From: Pseudomonas marvdashtae
Lineage (GTDB): Bacteria; Pseudomonadota; Gammaproteobacteria; Pseudomonadales; Pseudomonadaceae
Reading direction: 5' to 3'
Length of the DNA: 64,000 nucleotides
NCBI RefSeq assembly: GCF_014268655.2
Contig: NZ_JABWQX020000002.1
Span: forward strand, 62,001-126,000
Shown here: piece by piece, positions 56,341 through 64,000 of the stretch
Numbering within the stretch: position 1 is the first letter of the stretch
Layout: each line of letters starts with the position of its first letter
The notes under the pieces: model-generated
Database searches by the model: none
Seen by the model: only the letters and a program-made list of their open reading frames with translations
Told to the model about the DNA's origin: nothing
Position numbers and translations under genes: made by a program

Positions 56341-56722
56341 GAAGTGTTCATTGTTTTATCTCATGTGTTTTTCTACTTGTGCGCTGAGTGGCGGAAAGTA
56401 GTGAGTCTGATGTTAGTGAGTGGCTCCGACCCGCATGATGTTTTTGGTTGGATACTTGCGGCGTAGTTTTATTTTGAACAGGTATTGAGTGTCTTGTTGG
56501 TTGAGCGAGTCTCGGCGGCGCGTTATGTTCGGTTGCGCTACGCAGGTGGTTTATTTGATTGGCATGTTCTGGCGTTTTTCGGCCTGAGCTGCATCATTCG
56601 ACTTGGTTTGTTTTTTTATCTTTCTTATCGATAGACTCGTTGGCGTGTCGGGGTACCCCTGCGCACAGGAAGTGCCTGCTGCTGTCGAATCTGGTCGTAA
56701 CAATAAATGGAATTATTGTGTT
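56341..56722. other. A/T-rich upstream region of the toxin gene
   Basis: About 380 bases, markedly richer in T than the cob genes (runs such as TTTTATTTTG and TTTTTTTATC). No gene is recognised; the reading frame of the toxin extends back to a TTG at 56603 without a ribosome site. The toxin promoter should be here, but no consensus stands out. The composition change marks a probable junction of acquired DNA. Confidence 0.45.
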
Positions 56723-59700
56723 ATGAATGATTTTGTCGCTTTAAGTCAGTATGTAGAGTTTAGTAAATTATTAAGTCAGGAAGATCTGCAAGGATTGCTG
56801 TTGCCTTATAAAGAATCTGAACACTATCTGGCTGCGCTCCGATATCACGCCAGTTGTATCGAGGCTCAGGACAGCCCTCGTATGCTGACGCCCCTGGCAT
56901 TGCTGAAGCGCACGCTTGACTTGTTTCAAGCGAATAGCAGGCGACGCCGCGCTCCCAATTTACGGGTGAGCCCCGACAGCGCCGGAGGGCTGGCGGGGGC
57001 TCAAAGCAAGATAGAAGATTACGAAGCGCGCCTGCAGCATAGTCTCGAACTTCTGAAGCAACCTGCCACCGAAGTTCCAAAGAAATTGCATTTCGTCTGG
57101 CTGGGCGGAGGTTTGGGTGACATTCAATTGGACTATCTTCGCATCTGGAAAAAAACAATGCCCGACTTCTCTGTGAATGTCTGGCATGACCCGGACGGGT
57201 TATTAGTGCATGAAACCAATCGGATCATTGTCGAGGCGGCCAAAGCGGATACGTGGCTCAGCGAAGAAAACGCTGTTACATCAGCCAATGATCTGGCTGA
57301 TCTCTATGAAGCGCGAGTAACGGCATTGAAACGCCAGATGTTCATGCATATCCAGCAGGCGCTTGAACAAGGTAAAAGTGCCGATGAGGCGCGTATCGAT
57401 CTTTTGGTTAGTGGCTATGGTCGCGACGAAGCAGTCCTGCATGCGCTGAAGACAGAGAATGCCCAGGTCATGGGCAGTCTCAAAGAAGAAAATATCCAAC
57501 TGCGCGATGTTCGAAAGCTTCAGACATTTTCTCGACTGGAAGATTTTTATAATCGTGAAATGTCCTTGCGCGGTAATCTCGCGGCCGCGTCGGACCTTGC
57601 GAGGTTGGTGGTGGTGCATGCCGAGGGTGGTGTCTACAGCGACGTGGATTTCTTGCCGCCACTGGCCAATGACCTGGCAGGTATCGAAGTCAATCAACTG
57701 ATGCCCGACGCGCGGCTGGGTGTGTTGCAGTTGCTGTTAAACAATAACCCCCACTGGATGCCGGGTCGCGGGGCATTGCTCAATCGATACGAGGACTACA
57801 GCAAGCCTATTCCTGCGGAGCATCTCGAGGCGTTGGAACGATTCGCAAAAAGTGCCCCGCCGTTGGAGAAGGTATTTGTGCCGTTCACGCAGGGCAGCGC
57901 TCCGGCCGACAGTTTGCGATTGGCGAAAATTGAGGGGGGAGAGTCCAATGCGCTGATTGTCGCCCATCCCGGATCGGCGACATGCGAAGCCATCATCGAG
58001 CGCTTGCAGACTCACTATCAGGCGCTGCTCGCGGTCGAGCGAGAAGCCGGAAAGCGCAATATCGAATTTTTTCAGGCCGATCGCATATTCGAGCTCACCG
58101 GCGAAGTGCTCAAGGATGAATTCAATATCGTCAGCAATGAAGCGAGCATGGGTGAGGACCCAGCCACGAACTTATGCCTCGGGATCAGTGATTACTTCAG
58201 TGATGGCATTCGTCCGAAGAGTCAGGGCTCGATATTCCTGACGGGGCCGGGCGCTGTGCGAGCGGGTCTGCTGGAATATGCCCGCAGGTATTCCACGCCA
58301 AAAGTGGCTGAGCAGGTGCGCAAAGCCATTCGATTGAGCACCGGTTTCAACAACGCTACGGAGGAGGAGAAAGATCATTCATGGACGGAGAACGCTAAAA
58401 GCATCGACAACTGGTTCACGGCCGAAAAGGCTCGCTGGACCGAGGGGCGGATGCGAGCACGCTACGCAGCGGATTTAACAGAATTGCTCAAGTGGCGAAG
58501 CATCGATTTCCAGCAGGGCTGGCCGGTGATCGAAGGACGCCATGTGCTGTCCACCGATTTGTTGCAGCAACTGGCCGATAACCTCGGTGAGCCCTTCATG
58601 ACGGCCATGAACCTTGGCCATACCGGTACAGTGACCTTCGACAGGCTCATTCCCCTGGGGTTTGATGACCGCCAGTCGATCGTTGCCCAAAGCGCCAGTG
58701 CGATGCCGCCAGCATCGTTGAGCGATTCACAGACGCAACCATTGACTGTCTCGCAAGTTCTGCACCAACTCGCCGAAGGTGACCTTGATGTCTCTCGGTT
58801 GAGCCCCTTGCAACGTCTGCAACTGGGGGCCTTGATCGGGGCAAAGGCGTTGGATAATCGCAGCTTCGAAACGGTTCGCCCGCAATTGGACAACTTGATC
58901 AATGGTTTCAGGAAACCTGGAACGGTCAACGATTACGCGACCATTGAGCGCGCATTGTTCGCTCATCAAGCGCCGGCATTCGTGGCGGGGTTGGCCAGCA
59001 TGGCGGACGTTCTTCCCAGGCATGATGAAACCGCACTGGGCCTGAAGAAAATAAGCCTTGAACAACCGCTGACGTTACGTCAATGGGGCCAGCATGCTGC
59101 CCGTATCCAGCAGGCAGCGCTGCACGAGTATCGGGTCCGCGTCGTCATGCGGCTGAACGATATTCTGTCAGCGACTGATCCCGACAAGTTCAGGTCGGTA
59201 CCGCAGGATCTGTTGCTCCAGGGGCCGGGCGATCGAGTGGCCGGGCGGTGTTATCCGTTATCCCTGGTGATGGCGGCAGCCTTTTCGAAGGGGCTGGGGG
59301 CGGTTAAAACCCTGTGCGATCGATTCGACCTGGCGATTGTCGAGCATGACACCCGTGATTCAGCGGTTTTCCTGCACAGTCTGGAGTCGATGCGTGACAT
59401 GCGAGTTGGCGATGTAGGGAGTGCGCTGGCGCGCGCTGACCTGAAGGGGGTCGTCAGCATCCTGCTGAATAAGCCAACGGGTACGCTGATGCTCAATTCC
59501 GATAACCACGCCATGCTGGTCGCCAAGACGTCTGAAGGCAAAAGCAGTGCCTATCACTTCTACGATCCGAACTTCGGCGTGTTCGAGTTCGAAAGCGCAA
59601 CAGATTTCGCCGAGGCGCTGGAGGCGTTTTTCGTCAAGCAAGGAATGGCCAGCCAATATGCCGCCTATGGTGATGCGGCTCGTCCCTCCTTCGACTTGAT

Positions 59701-62700
59701 CGAGCTGGACGGCGCGCGAGTGACACGGGAGGTGTTACCCAATTCAGTGAGGGTTTCGGAACTGTTGCAACCCGACGCATTGCCAGGACAGTCGCAACGT
59801 TCGGTCAGGCAGCGCGTTGCCAGTGCCCGAGGGCAATCGTTGCAGGACAACCCGCGGCTGGGTAGTTGCCTGCTGACGTTGGATGGCCACTGGTGGGCGC
59901 AACAGATCGCCGAAACGGCCACTCACCTGCAGCAGATGAATAAGCTCAAGCCCGAACTCGCACCGTTGTTCGATACCCTGGAGGTCCTGTCGGACGGGAC
60001 GTACCGGATGAGCATGATCGATCCCGCCGATTCTGAGCATCCCATCCAGATCCAGACGAATGACGCTCGTGTTTTGCGAATAAAGACCTACCTCACAGAA
60101 CGTTTTTCAACGTTGGCCAACCACCCTACCGTTTCGAACGATCCCACGGCGGTGGGCAGCGTTCACACCTTGAACGCCGGTTTCGCCATACAAGCCTTGA
60201 TGAACGCATTGAGGGGGCGGGAGGGGGACGCTCGCACGCTTTCCTGGGCGGTGCGATTGCATGCCTATGTCAACTACGCGCAATTAACACATGGCAACGT
60301 GACCGACATCGTCGAGCTGGTCGGTCTGATCCGCAAAGCGTTGGCGCAAGAGAAGCTGATTGCCAACACCGTCGCGCCAGTGGTCAAGGCCTCCGTGGGC
60401 ACCACCGCGAGCGAAGCGACTGGAGGGCTCTTGCAGTTGGCGAATGTTGGGTTCGATATCTATCAATTAGCCAATGCAGACAGTGAAGTTGAACGTGCCC
60501 AGTTCGGCACCCAATTGGCTTTCGACTCGGCCGGGCTGGTGTTGTCGGGGGCGGCGTTAGGAGCCTCCGTGGTCGGCGCTGCGACAGCCGGGACGATGCT
60601 GGGTGGCGCTTCGGTGATACTGGGAGGGCTGGCGGTAGGGGTTGCGGCACTGGCCCAAGGATTCGCCACCATTGCCGAAGAAGCCAAGCAAGTCGGGCTG
60701 TTTTTCGATGAGGTGGAGCACGCCCATCTTCATCCCTTTAAGTTCAATGCTGGCTCGAACGCTTGGCTGCCGCGCCCGTCACTGATCGTCCAGACGGTGG
60801 ACTTGGCTAGAGGCGTGCTGGTGCTGGACAGCCCTAAGTTGTATCCCCAGCGTGACCACCTTGGGGTACCGACGTTGGAATGGGATTACGAGCGAGCGAT
60901 CAATATTCGTGAGGGGTTGAGACTGCCACATCAGGTCGGATTCGCACCGCCCGCCGGCCAGGGCATCGTTTTGCCCTGCACGCCACAGACTTGTTATTTA
61001 TATGAATACAAGGCTCTGCCCGGCGCTACGACACGCAATGACAAAGGTTTTGACACGGGGCGACGTCTGGAAGAGAACACTGCCGGTAAGTGGCTGTTTG
61101 ATTTCTGGGGGCCGTGGGAATACATAGTCCATCGCCTATTCAATCCTGACTTTCGGCCAACGCGGATCGATGTGGTACTCGATGACAATGCTCGTTCATT
61201 GGTTGTGCCAGTACTGCCTGCAAACTGGCATGGCCTGGTCTCTTATCAGATCCAGGGGGCAGGCAATCAATGCGCAGTGCGGCTCAATCCCGGCGTGAGC
61301 GTTACTTTCGATTCGGTGCGACCGTTGAACTCGAGTTGGGTACTCGATGCCCCTGGAGCGAAGGAAAGCGATATTCGGTTCGAGTCTTCCGGGAACAAAA
61401 TCTCCATTGGTGAAATTGAGGTTTCCTTCACTGGAACAGGACAACACGGGGTTCTGATCCGGATCGGCACTGAGCAGCTATTTCAAGTGGATTGGAGCAC
61501 GCGTCTGCTCAATGTTGTCGAGCAGGTGGTGCCATCGGGACTGGATCAACAGGTATTGCGGGAGCATCTCAAGGCCCTGAACCACCAGCATCGCCTGGTG
61601 GCGCCCTATACGCCGGTACATGATTATCTGGTTCCATTCGAAGACCCGAAAGAAAACCGACGCGTCATCGCCTGGTACGATGCAAAAGAGGACCGCTTTC
61701 TCTACATCCGTGACGAACTCGTAGGCGATGAGCCGACGTTTCTGGGGGCGGTAGTGAATGGTTATGCCTGGTTCTACGATCCGAAAGACCTAAGGATCTG
61801 CCAGGTCGATGCCACCACCGGCGTGCTGAGTCGGCTCTATTGGCTATGGGGATCCATGACTGAGGACGCGGTAATCAAAAGTGTCGAGGCAGACGCACAG
61901 GGGATCATCCATGTCGTACAGCACATCACTCGCAAGGGCGGGGTCCATGATGAGCTGGCCTATGTGATTTACGATGAGCAACTGCTGCTGACTTCAGTCA
62001 TCCGAGACCTCGACACTGAGTTGGAAACGCTCCTGAGCGCCAGCCAACACTTGAGCGAATGGTCAAAAGTGCTCCCCGATGGCTACGTCTATGCGCCATC
62101 CTTCGGCAACGAGCACACCTACGAGACCGTCACTTGGCAACCGGCTCCCTTTGTAACCGTCTGTTGGAAGCCAGATGAAGCGTACCGGGATATGGCCTGG
62201 GTACGTCGCGACGACAATCTGATCATTCGTCCCGCCCCAAGACCCAGGCATCATCGTGGTTGGCCTGACTCCATAAAGCATATGACCGGGCTGAGGCTGT
62301 TGGCGCAAGCAGGGGAAGGCGATGCGTTTGCCATTTATGACGAAACTTACAAGGCCGTGTGCCGCAGGCAGCGAACTGTCGTGGACGGCATAGGACAGTG
62401 GTCCAACCGGTGGATGCAGACCGGGAACGTAAAGGAGGTTTTTGTTGCCCACCATGGATACGTGGCCGCGACTTTCGATGACGTGTTCTTTGACCTGACC
62501 AGCGAAGGAGCCTTGGTGCTGGGCGGCGTGAACAACCAGTGGTTCAAGAATCAAGAGCAGGCTTGGTGGCCTGCGTTGGAACCATTGGCCCGGCGGCATT
62601 CCATTGAACGCTTTGCTCTTATGGGCTTGACCGATTCCAGCGGTAAAACCAGCTTGTACGCCTGGTACATCGACAACCGGCTATTACTGGTGGATTCGAG

Positions 62701-63766
62701 GCAGGCAACGCAAGTCCGCCTGCTGGACGTAACGCCGGATGGCGAAGCTGCCTGGTTATTCGACGTTGAGAGGGGCGAGGTATTGCGCCAGTCCCTCATC
62801 GACCTGAAACAGGCAGGGGCCGCGTTCGGGCAAGGGTCGCGATTGCTACAGGCTGATGTATTGCTCGAGGCGGAGCGTGAGTGGGCGCCCTGGCGGTTTA
62901 TCGGGCTGGTGGCCGATGGGCCGGGACTGCGAGGCGTCACCTATGAGGGGCTGGTGGTCAGACTGCGCGATCATGAGCCGGCAATGATCACTGGCGTCAC
63001 CCATGAGTGGGTAGTCGCCCAGGGCGGTCATGAACAGGAGGCACTTGAGCGGCTGGCCAGCTCCCCGTCCCACAGCGCACTGCTGACGGTGGAGGAGCCC
63101 GACAACCTGACGTGGTTCGTCGCCCGGACCGGGCAGGTCATCCGAGTGCCCAAGGCGGCCCTTCCGGCCGCATATGAAGTGCTGGGAACCCAGCGGCGGA
63201 ACAATGTATTACTTCGCGAAAGCAAGAAAGGGACATTGCTGACTTTTCCGCGGGAGGGGCAAGCTGGGCCGCTCAACTATGCCCAGCGCAAAGGCGAAGT
63301 AATGGTCGTCGAGAGCCAGGGAACCCTCCTCGATGATCTCCTGGCAGTGATGCCTGACGATGTCACCACCGTGGTCTTGCGCGTGGGTCAAGGTGCGGTG
63401 ACTTACCGATTATCGAAATCGGCCTGGCGGCGGGTTGGGTCGGTCATTCTCGACTGCCGGCATTCGCTGGGCGACGTGGCGACAACGCCCGGCAAGGTGA
63501 TCTGGGAACTCGAAGAGCCCGACCAATTGCTGTTGAGCCATGTCGATGAGCATTTGGTGATCATTGACCCGAACAGCGGATGCAGTGTGGTCTGTCGTGA
63601 AGTGTTTGCCACTGATGTCAACTTACGTGGCGAGGTCGTGCTCGACTTCGGTGCGAACCGACACTATGCCGTTTCGACGCTCGTAGCGCGGTTAGGCGCT
63701 TTGCCAGACATTCAGAGCGTTACTACGCTGGAGGAACTTTTGGAGTTGTCGCTGGAAACAATATGA
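56723..63766 (+). CDS. Giant multidomain toxin: glycosyltransferase, papain-like protease and TcdA/TcdB-type pore region (lymphostatin-like)
   Basis: About 2347 residues from the ATG at 56723 (GGAA about 10 bases upstream). Residues about 118-520 form a large-clostridial-toxin-type glycosyltransferase: VPKKLHFVWLGGG with Trp126, RGNLAAASDLARL, and the metal-binding DxD at 307-309 (YSDVDFLPP). Residues about 815-1010 hold a C58/papain-like triad: Cys843 (GRCYPLSLVM), His929 (SDNHAMLV), Asp948 (FYDPNFG). Residues about 1235-1500 include hydrophobic helices (LVLSGAALGASVVGAATAGT, ASVILGGLAVGVAALAQGF) of a TcdA/TcdB pore type. The remaining 850 residues are beta-rich with recurrent W/Y-D motifs. 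The order matches lymphostatin (LifA/Efa1). No signal peptide; target and delivery are unknown. Confidence 0.85.
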   Translation: MNDFVALSQYVEFSKLLSQEDLQGLLLPYKESEHYLAALRYHASCIEAQDSPRMLTPLALLKRTLDLFQANSRRRRAPNLRVSPDSAGGLAGAQSKIEDYEARLQHSLELLKQPATEVPKKLHFVWLGGGLGDIQLDYLRIWKKTMPDFSVNVWHDPDGLLVHETNRIIVEAAKADTWLSEENAVTSANDLADLYEARVTALKRQMFMHIQQALEQGKSADEARIDLLVSGYGRDEAVLHALKTENAQVMGSLKEENIQLRDVRKLQTFSRLEDFYNREMSLRGNLAAASDLARLVVVHAEGGVYSDVDFLPPLANDLAGIEVNQLMPDARLGVLQLLLNNNPHWMPGRGALLNRYEDYSKPIPAEHLEALERFAKSAPPLEKVFVPFTQGSAPADSLRLAKIEGGESNALIVAHPGSATCEAIIERLQTHYQALLAVEREAGKRNIEFFQADRIFELTGEVLKDEFNIVSNEASMGEDPATNLCLGISDYFSDGIRPKSQGSIFLTGPGAVRAGLLEYARRYSTPKVAEQVRKAIRLSTGFNNATEEEKDHSWTENAKSIDNWFTAEKARWTEGRMRARYAADLTELLKWRSIDFQQGWPVIEGRHVLSTDLLQQLADNLGEPFMTAMNLGHTGTVTFDRLIPLGFDDRQSIVAQSASAMPPASLSDSQTQPLTVSQVLHQLAEGDLDVSRLSPLQRLQLGALIGAKALDNRSFETVRPQLDNLINGFRKPGTVNDYATIERALFAHQAPAFVAGLASMADVLPRHDETALGLKKISLEQPLTLRQWGQHAARIQQAALHEYRVRVVMRLNDILSATDPDKFRSVPQDLLLQGPGDRVAGRCYPLSLVMAAAFSKGLGAVKTLCDRFDLAIVEHDTRDSAVFLHSLESMRDMRVGDVGSALARADLKGVVSILLNKPTGTLMLNSDNHAMLVAKTSEGKSSAYHFYDPNFGVFEFESATDFAEALEAFFVKQGMASQYAAYGDAARPSFDLIELDGARVTREVLPNSVRVSELLQPDALPGQSQRSVRQRVASARGQSLQDNPRLGSCLLTLDGHWWAQQIAETATHLQQMNKLKPELAPLFDTLEVLSDGTYRMSMIDPADSEHPIQIQTNDARVLRIKTYLTERFSTLANHPTVSNDPTAVGSVHTLNAGFAIQALMNALRGREGDARTLSWAVRLHAYVNYAQLTHGNVTDIVELVGLIRKALAQEKLIANTVAPVVKASVGTTASEATGGLLQLANVGFDIYQLANADSEVERAQFGTQLAFDSAGLVLSGAALGASVVGAATAGTMLGGASVILGGLAVGVAALAQGFATIAEEAKQVGLFFDEVEHAHLHPFKFNAGSNAWLPRPSLIVQTVDLARGVLVLDSPKLYPQRDHLGVPTLEWDYERAINIREGLRLPHQVGFAPPAGQGIVLPCTPQTCYLYEYKALPGATTRNDKGFDTGRRLEENTAGKWLFDFWGPWEYIVHRLFNPDFRPTRIDVVLDDNARSLVVPVLPANWHGLVSYQIQGAGNQCAVRLNPGVSVTFDSVRPLNSSWVLDAPGAKESDIRFESSGNKISIGEIEVSFTGTGQHGVLIRIGTEQLFQVDWSTRLLNVVEQVVPSGLDQQVLREHLKALNHQHRLVAPYTPVHDYLVPFEDPKENRRVIAWYDAKEDRFLYIRDELVGDEPTFLGAVVNGYAWFYDPKDLRICQVDATTGVLSRLYWLWGSMTEDAVIKSVEADAQGIIHVVQHITRKGGVHDELAYVIYDEQLLLTSVIRDLDTELETLLSASQHLSEWSKVLPDGYVYAPSFGNEHTYETVTWQPAPFVTVCWKPDEAYRDMAWVRRDDNLIIRPAPRPRHHRGWPDSIKHMTGLRLLAQAGEGDAFAIYDETYKAVCRRQRTVVDGIGQWSNRWMQTGNVKEVFVAHHGYVAATFDDVFFDLTSEGALVLGGVNNQWFKNQEQAWWPALEPLARRHSIERFALMGLTDSSGKTSLYAWYIDNRLLLVDSRQATQVRLLDVTPDGEAAWLFDVERGEVLRQSLIDLKQAGAAFGQGSRLLQADVLLEAEREWAPWRFIGLVADGPGLRGVTYEGLVVRLRDHEPAMITGVTHEWVVAQGGHEQEALERLASSPSHSALLTVEEPDNLTWFVARTGQVIRVPKAALPAAYEVLGTQRRNNVLLRESKKGTLLTFPREGQAGPLNYAQRKGEVMVVESQGTLLDDLLAVMPDDVTTVVLRVGQGAVTYRLSKSAWRRVGSVILDCRHSLGDVATTPGKVIWELEEPDQLLLSHVDEHLVIIDPNSGCSVVCREVFATDVNLRGEVVLDFGANRHYAVSTLVARLGALPDIQSVTTLEELLELSLETI

Positions 63767-63790
63767 GTTGATCGTCCTGCGCGCCGGAAG

Positions 63791-63824
63791 AAATAAAAGG
63801 GTTGCAGCTGCGACCCTTTTATTT
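63791..63824. terminator. Strong bidirectional terminator
   Basis: AAATAAAAGGGT and ACCCTTTTATTT form a perfect 12-base stem, with further pairing inside (GTTGC/GCGAC) down to an AGCT loop. A-rich and T-rich flanks make it work for both the toxin gene and the opposing gene at the window end. Confidence 0.92.
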
Positions 63825-63829
63825 GCGCG

Positions 63830-64000
63830 TCAGATTGGGCGGTTTTTTCGCAAGTCAAAGCGCTTCATGAGTTTTCCACTCGACTTCTGTTTAAGATAAG
63901 CTCTGACTCGATCCATTTCGTTTCGGTCAAGCCTCATGTATGCCTTGTGCTGGATGATCGTTGCGGAGTGTTCTTCCAGACTCCAGAATAAAAAACTGCT
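63830..64000 (-). CDS. 3' end of an unidentified gene, cut by the window
   Basis: An open frame enters from the right edge and ends at a TGA at 63830-63832, just before the shared terminator. The 56 visible residues (for example SLEEHSATIIQHKAYMRLDR, VRAYLKQKSSGKLMKRFDL) are charged and helical-looking. No family is recognised. Its position opposite a terminator supports a real gene end. Confidence 0.5.
   Translation of the reverse strand, partial: SSFLFWSLEEHSATIIQHKAYMRLDRNEMDRVRAYLKQKSSGKLMKRFDLRKNRPI

Overview
The window looks like a chromosomal segment of a Pseudomonas of the fluorescens/putida type. The signs are high GC, dense REP/REPIN palindromes of the kind typical of fluorescent pseudomonads, the lysine-catabolic pair amaB-amaA beside a LysR gene, the split urt/ure urea cluster, the OprC-type copper receptor and the aerobic-type cob cluster in Pseudomonas order. 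No rRNA, tRNA, insertion sequence, prophage or CRISPR array was seen.

Layout. (1) 0.1-4.1 kb: LysR regulator, amaB and amaA (pipecolate/lysine degradation). (2) 4.1-9.6 kb: a five-gene branched-chain (or related) amino-acid ABC transporter behind a perfect-consensus sigma-54 promoter with four upstream GGTTGCA repeats, closed by a strong terminator. (3) 9.6-11.0 kb: a 630-base gene-free stretch with a cluster of DnaA-box sequences, then a YdfG-type dehydrogenase. (4) 11-15 kb: an AGE-family isomerase and the accessory urease genes ureE-ureF-ureG-ureJ behind a second sigma-54 promoter. (5) 15-17.3 kb: a DUF6124-like gene with a highly structured leader that resembles a C4-type antisense RNA, a DesT-like regulator, and a secreted protein built from 13-residue repeats. 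(6) 17.7-28.9 kb: AsmA-like protein, an AT-richer pair of unknown paralogues, LysR/azoreductase, lipase, PsiF, an AI-2E family membrane protein, a YegD-type Hsp70 and cbpA-cbpM. (7) 29-39.3 kb, minus strand: urtABCDE (urea uptake), then ureD-ureA-two acetyltransferases-ureB-ureC, behind a third sigma-54 promoter with an NtrC-like dyad. REPINs of one type sit at three of the junctions. (8) 39.4-47.4 kb, minus strand: a FecBCD-type ABC transporter, a PepSY reductase-like protein, OprC, two DUF2946 proteins and a PCuAC copper chaperone, a probable copper-acquisition locus. (9) 47.5-48.7 kb: a graveyard of REPINs, a truncated antitoxin, a DUF6124 remnant and a second copy of the C4-like RNA. (10) 48.7-56.3 kb: divergent cobK-cbiD-cobL and cobG-cobH-cobI-cobJ (corrin-ring synthesis). 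(11) 56.7-63.8 kb: one giant toxin-like gene of about 2347 residues with a glycosyltransferase domain, a papain-like Cys/His/Asp triad and a TcdA/TcdB-type hydrophobic region, followed by the cut-off end of an opposing gene.

Nitrogen theme: the liv-type transporter, the ureEFGJ block and the urt/ure block each carry a -24/-12 promoter, so nitrogen-limitation (RpoN plus an enhancer-binding protein, NtrC for the urea genes) probably coordinates uptake of amino acids and urea with urease maturation.

Most noteworthy candidates: the DUF6124-linked cruciform RNA with two separate complementarities to its own downstream mRNA, one of them covering the ribosome-binding site, plus its second copy broken by a REPIN; the large lymphostatin-like toxin; the AT-rich paralogue pair; the DnaA-box cluster away from dnaA; and the copper locus linked to a FecBCD-type importer.
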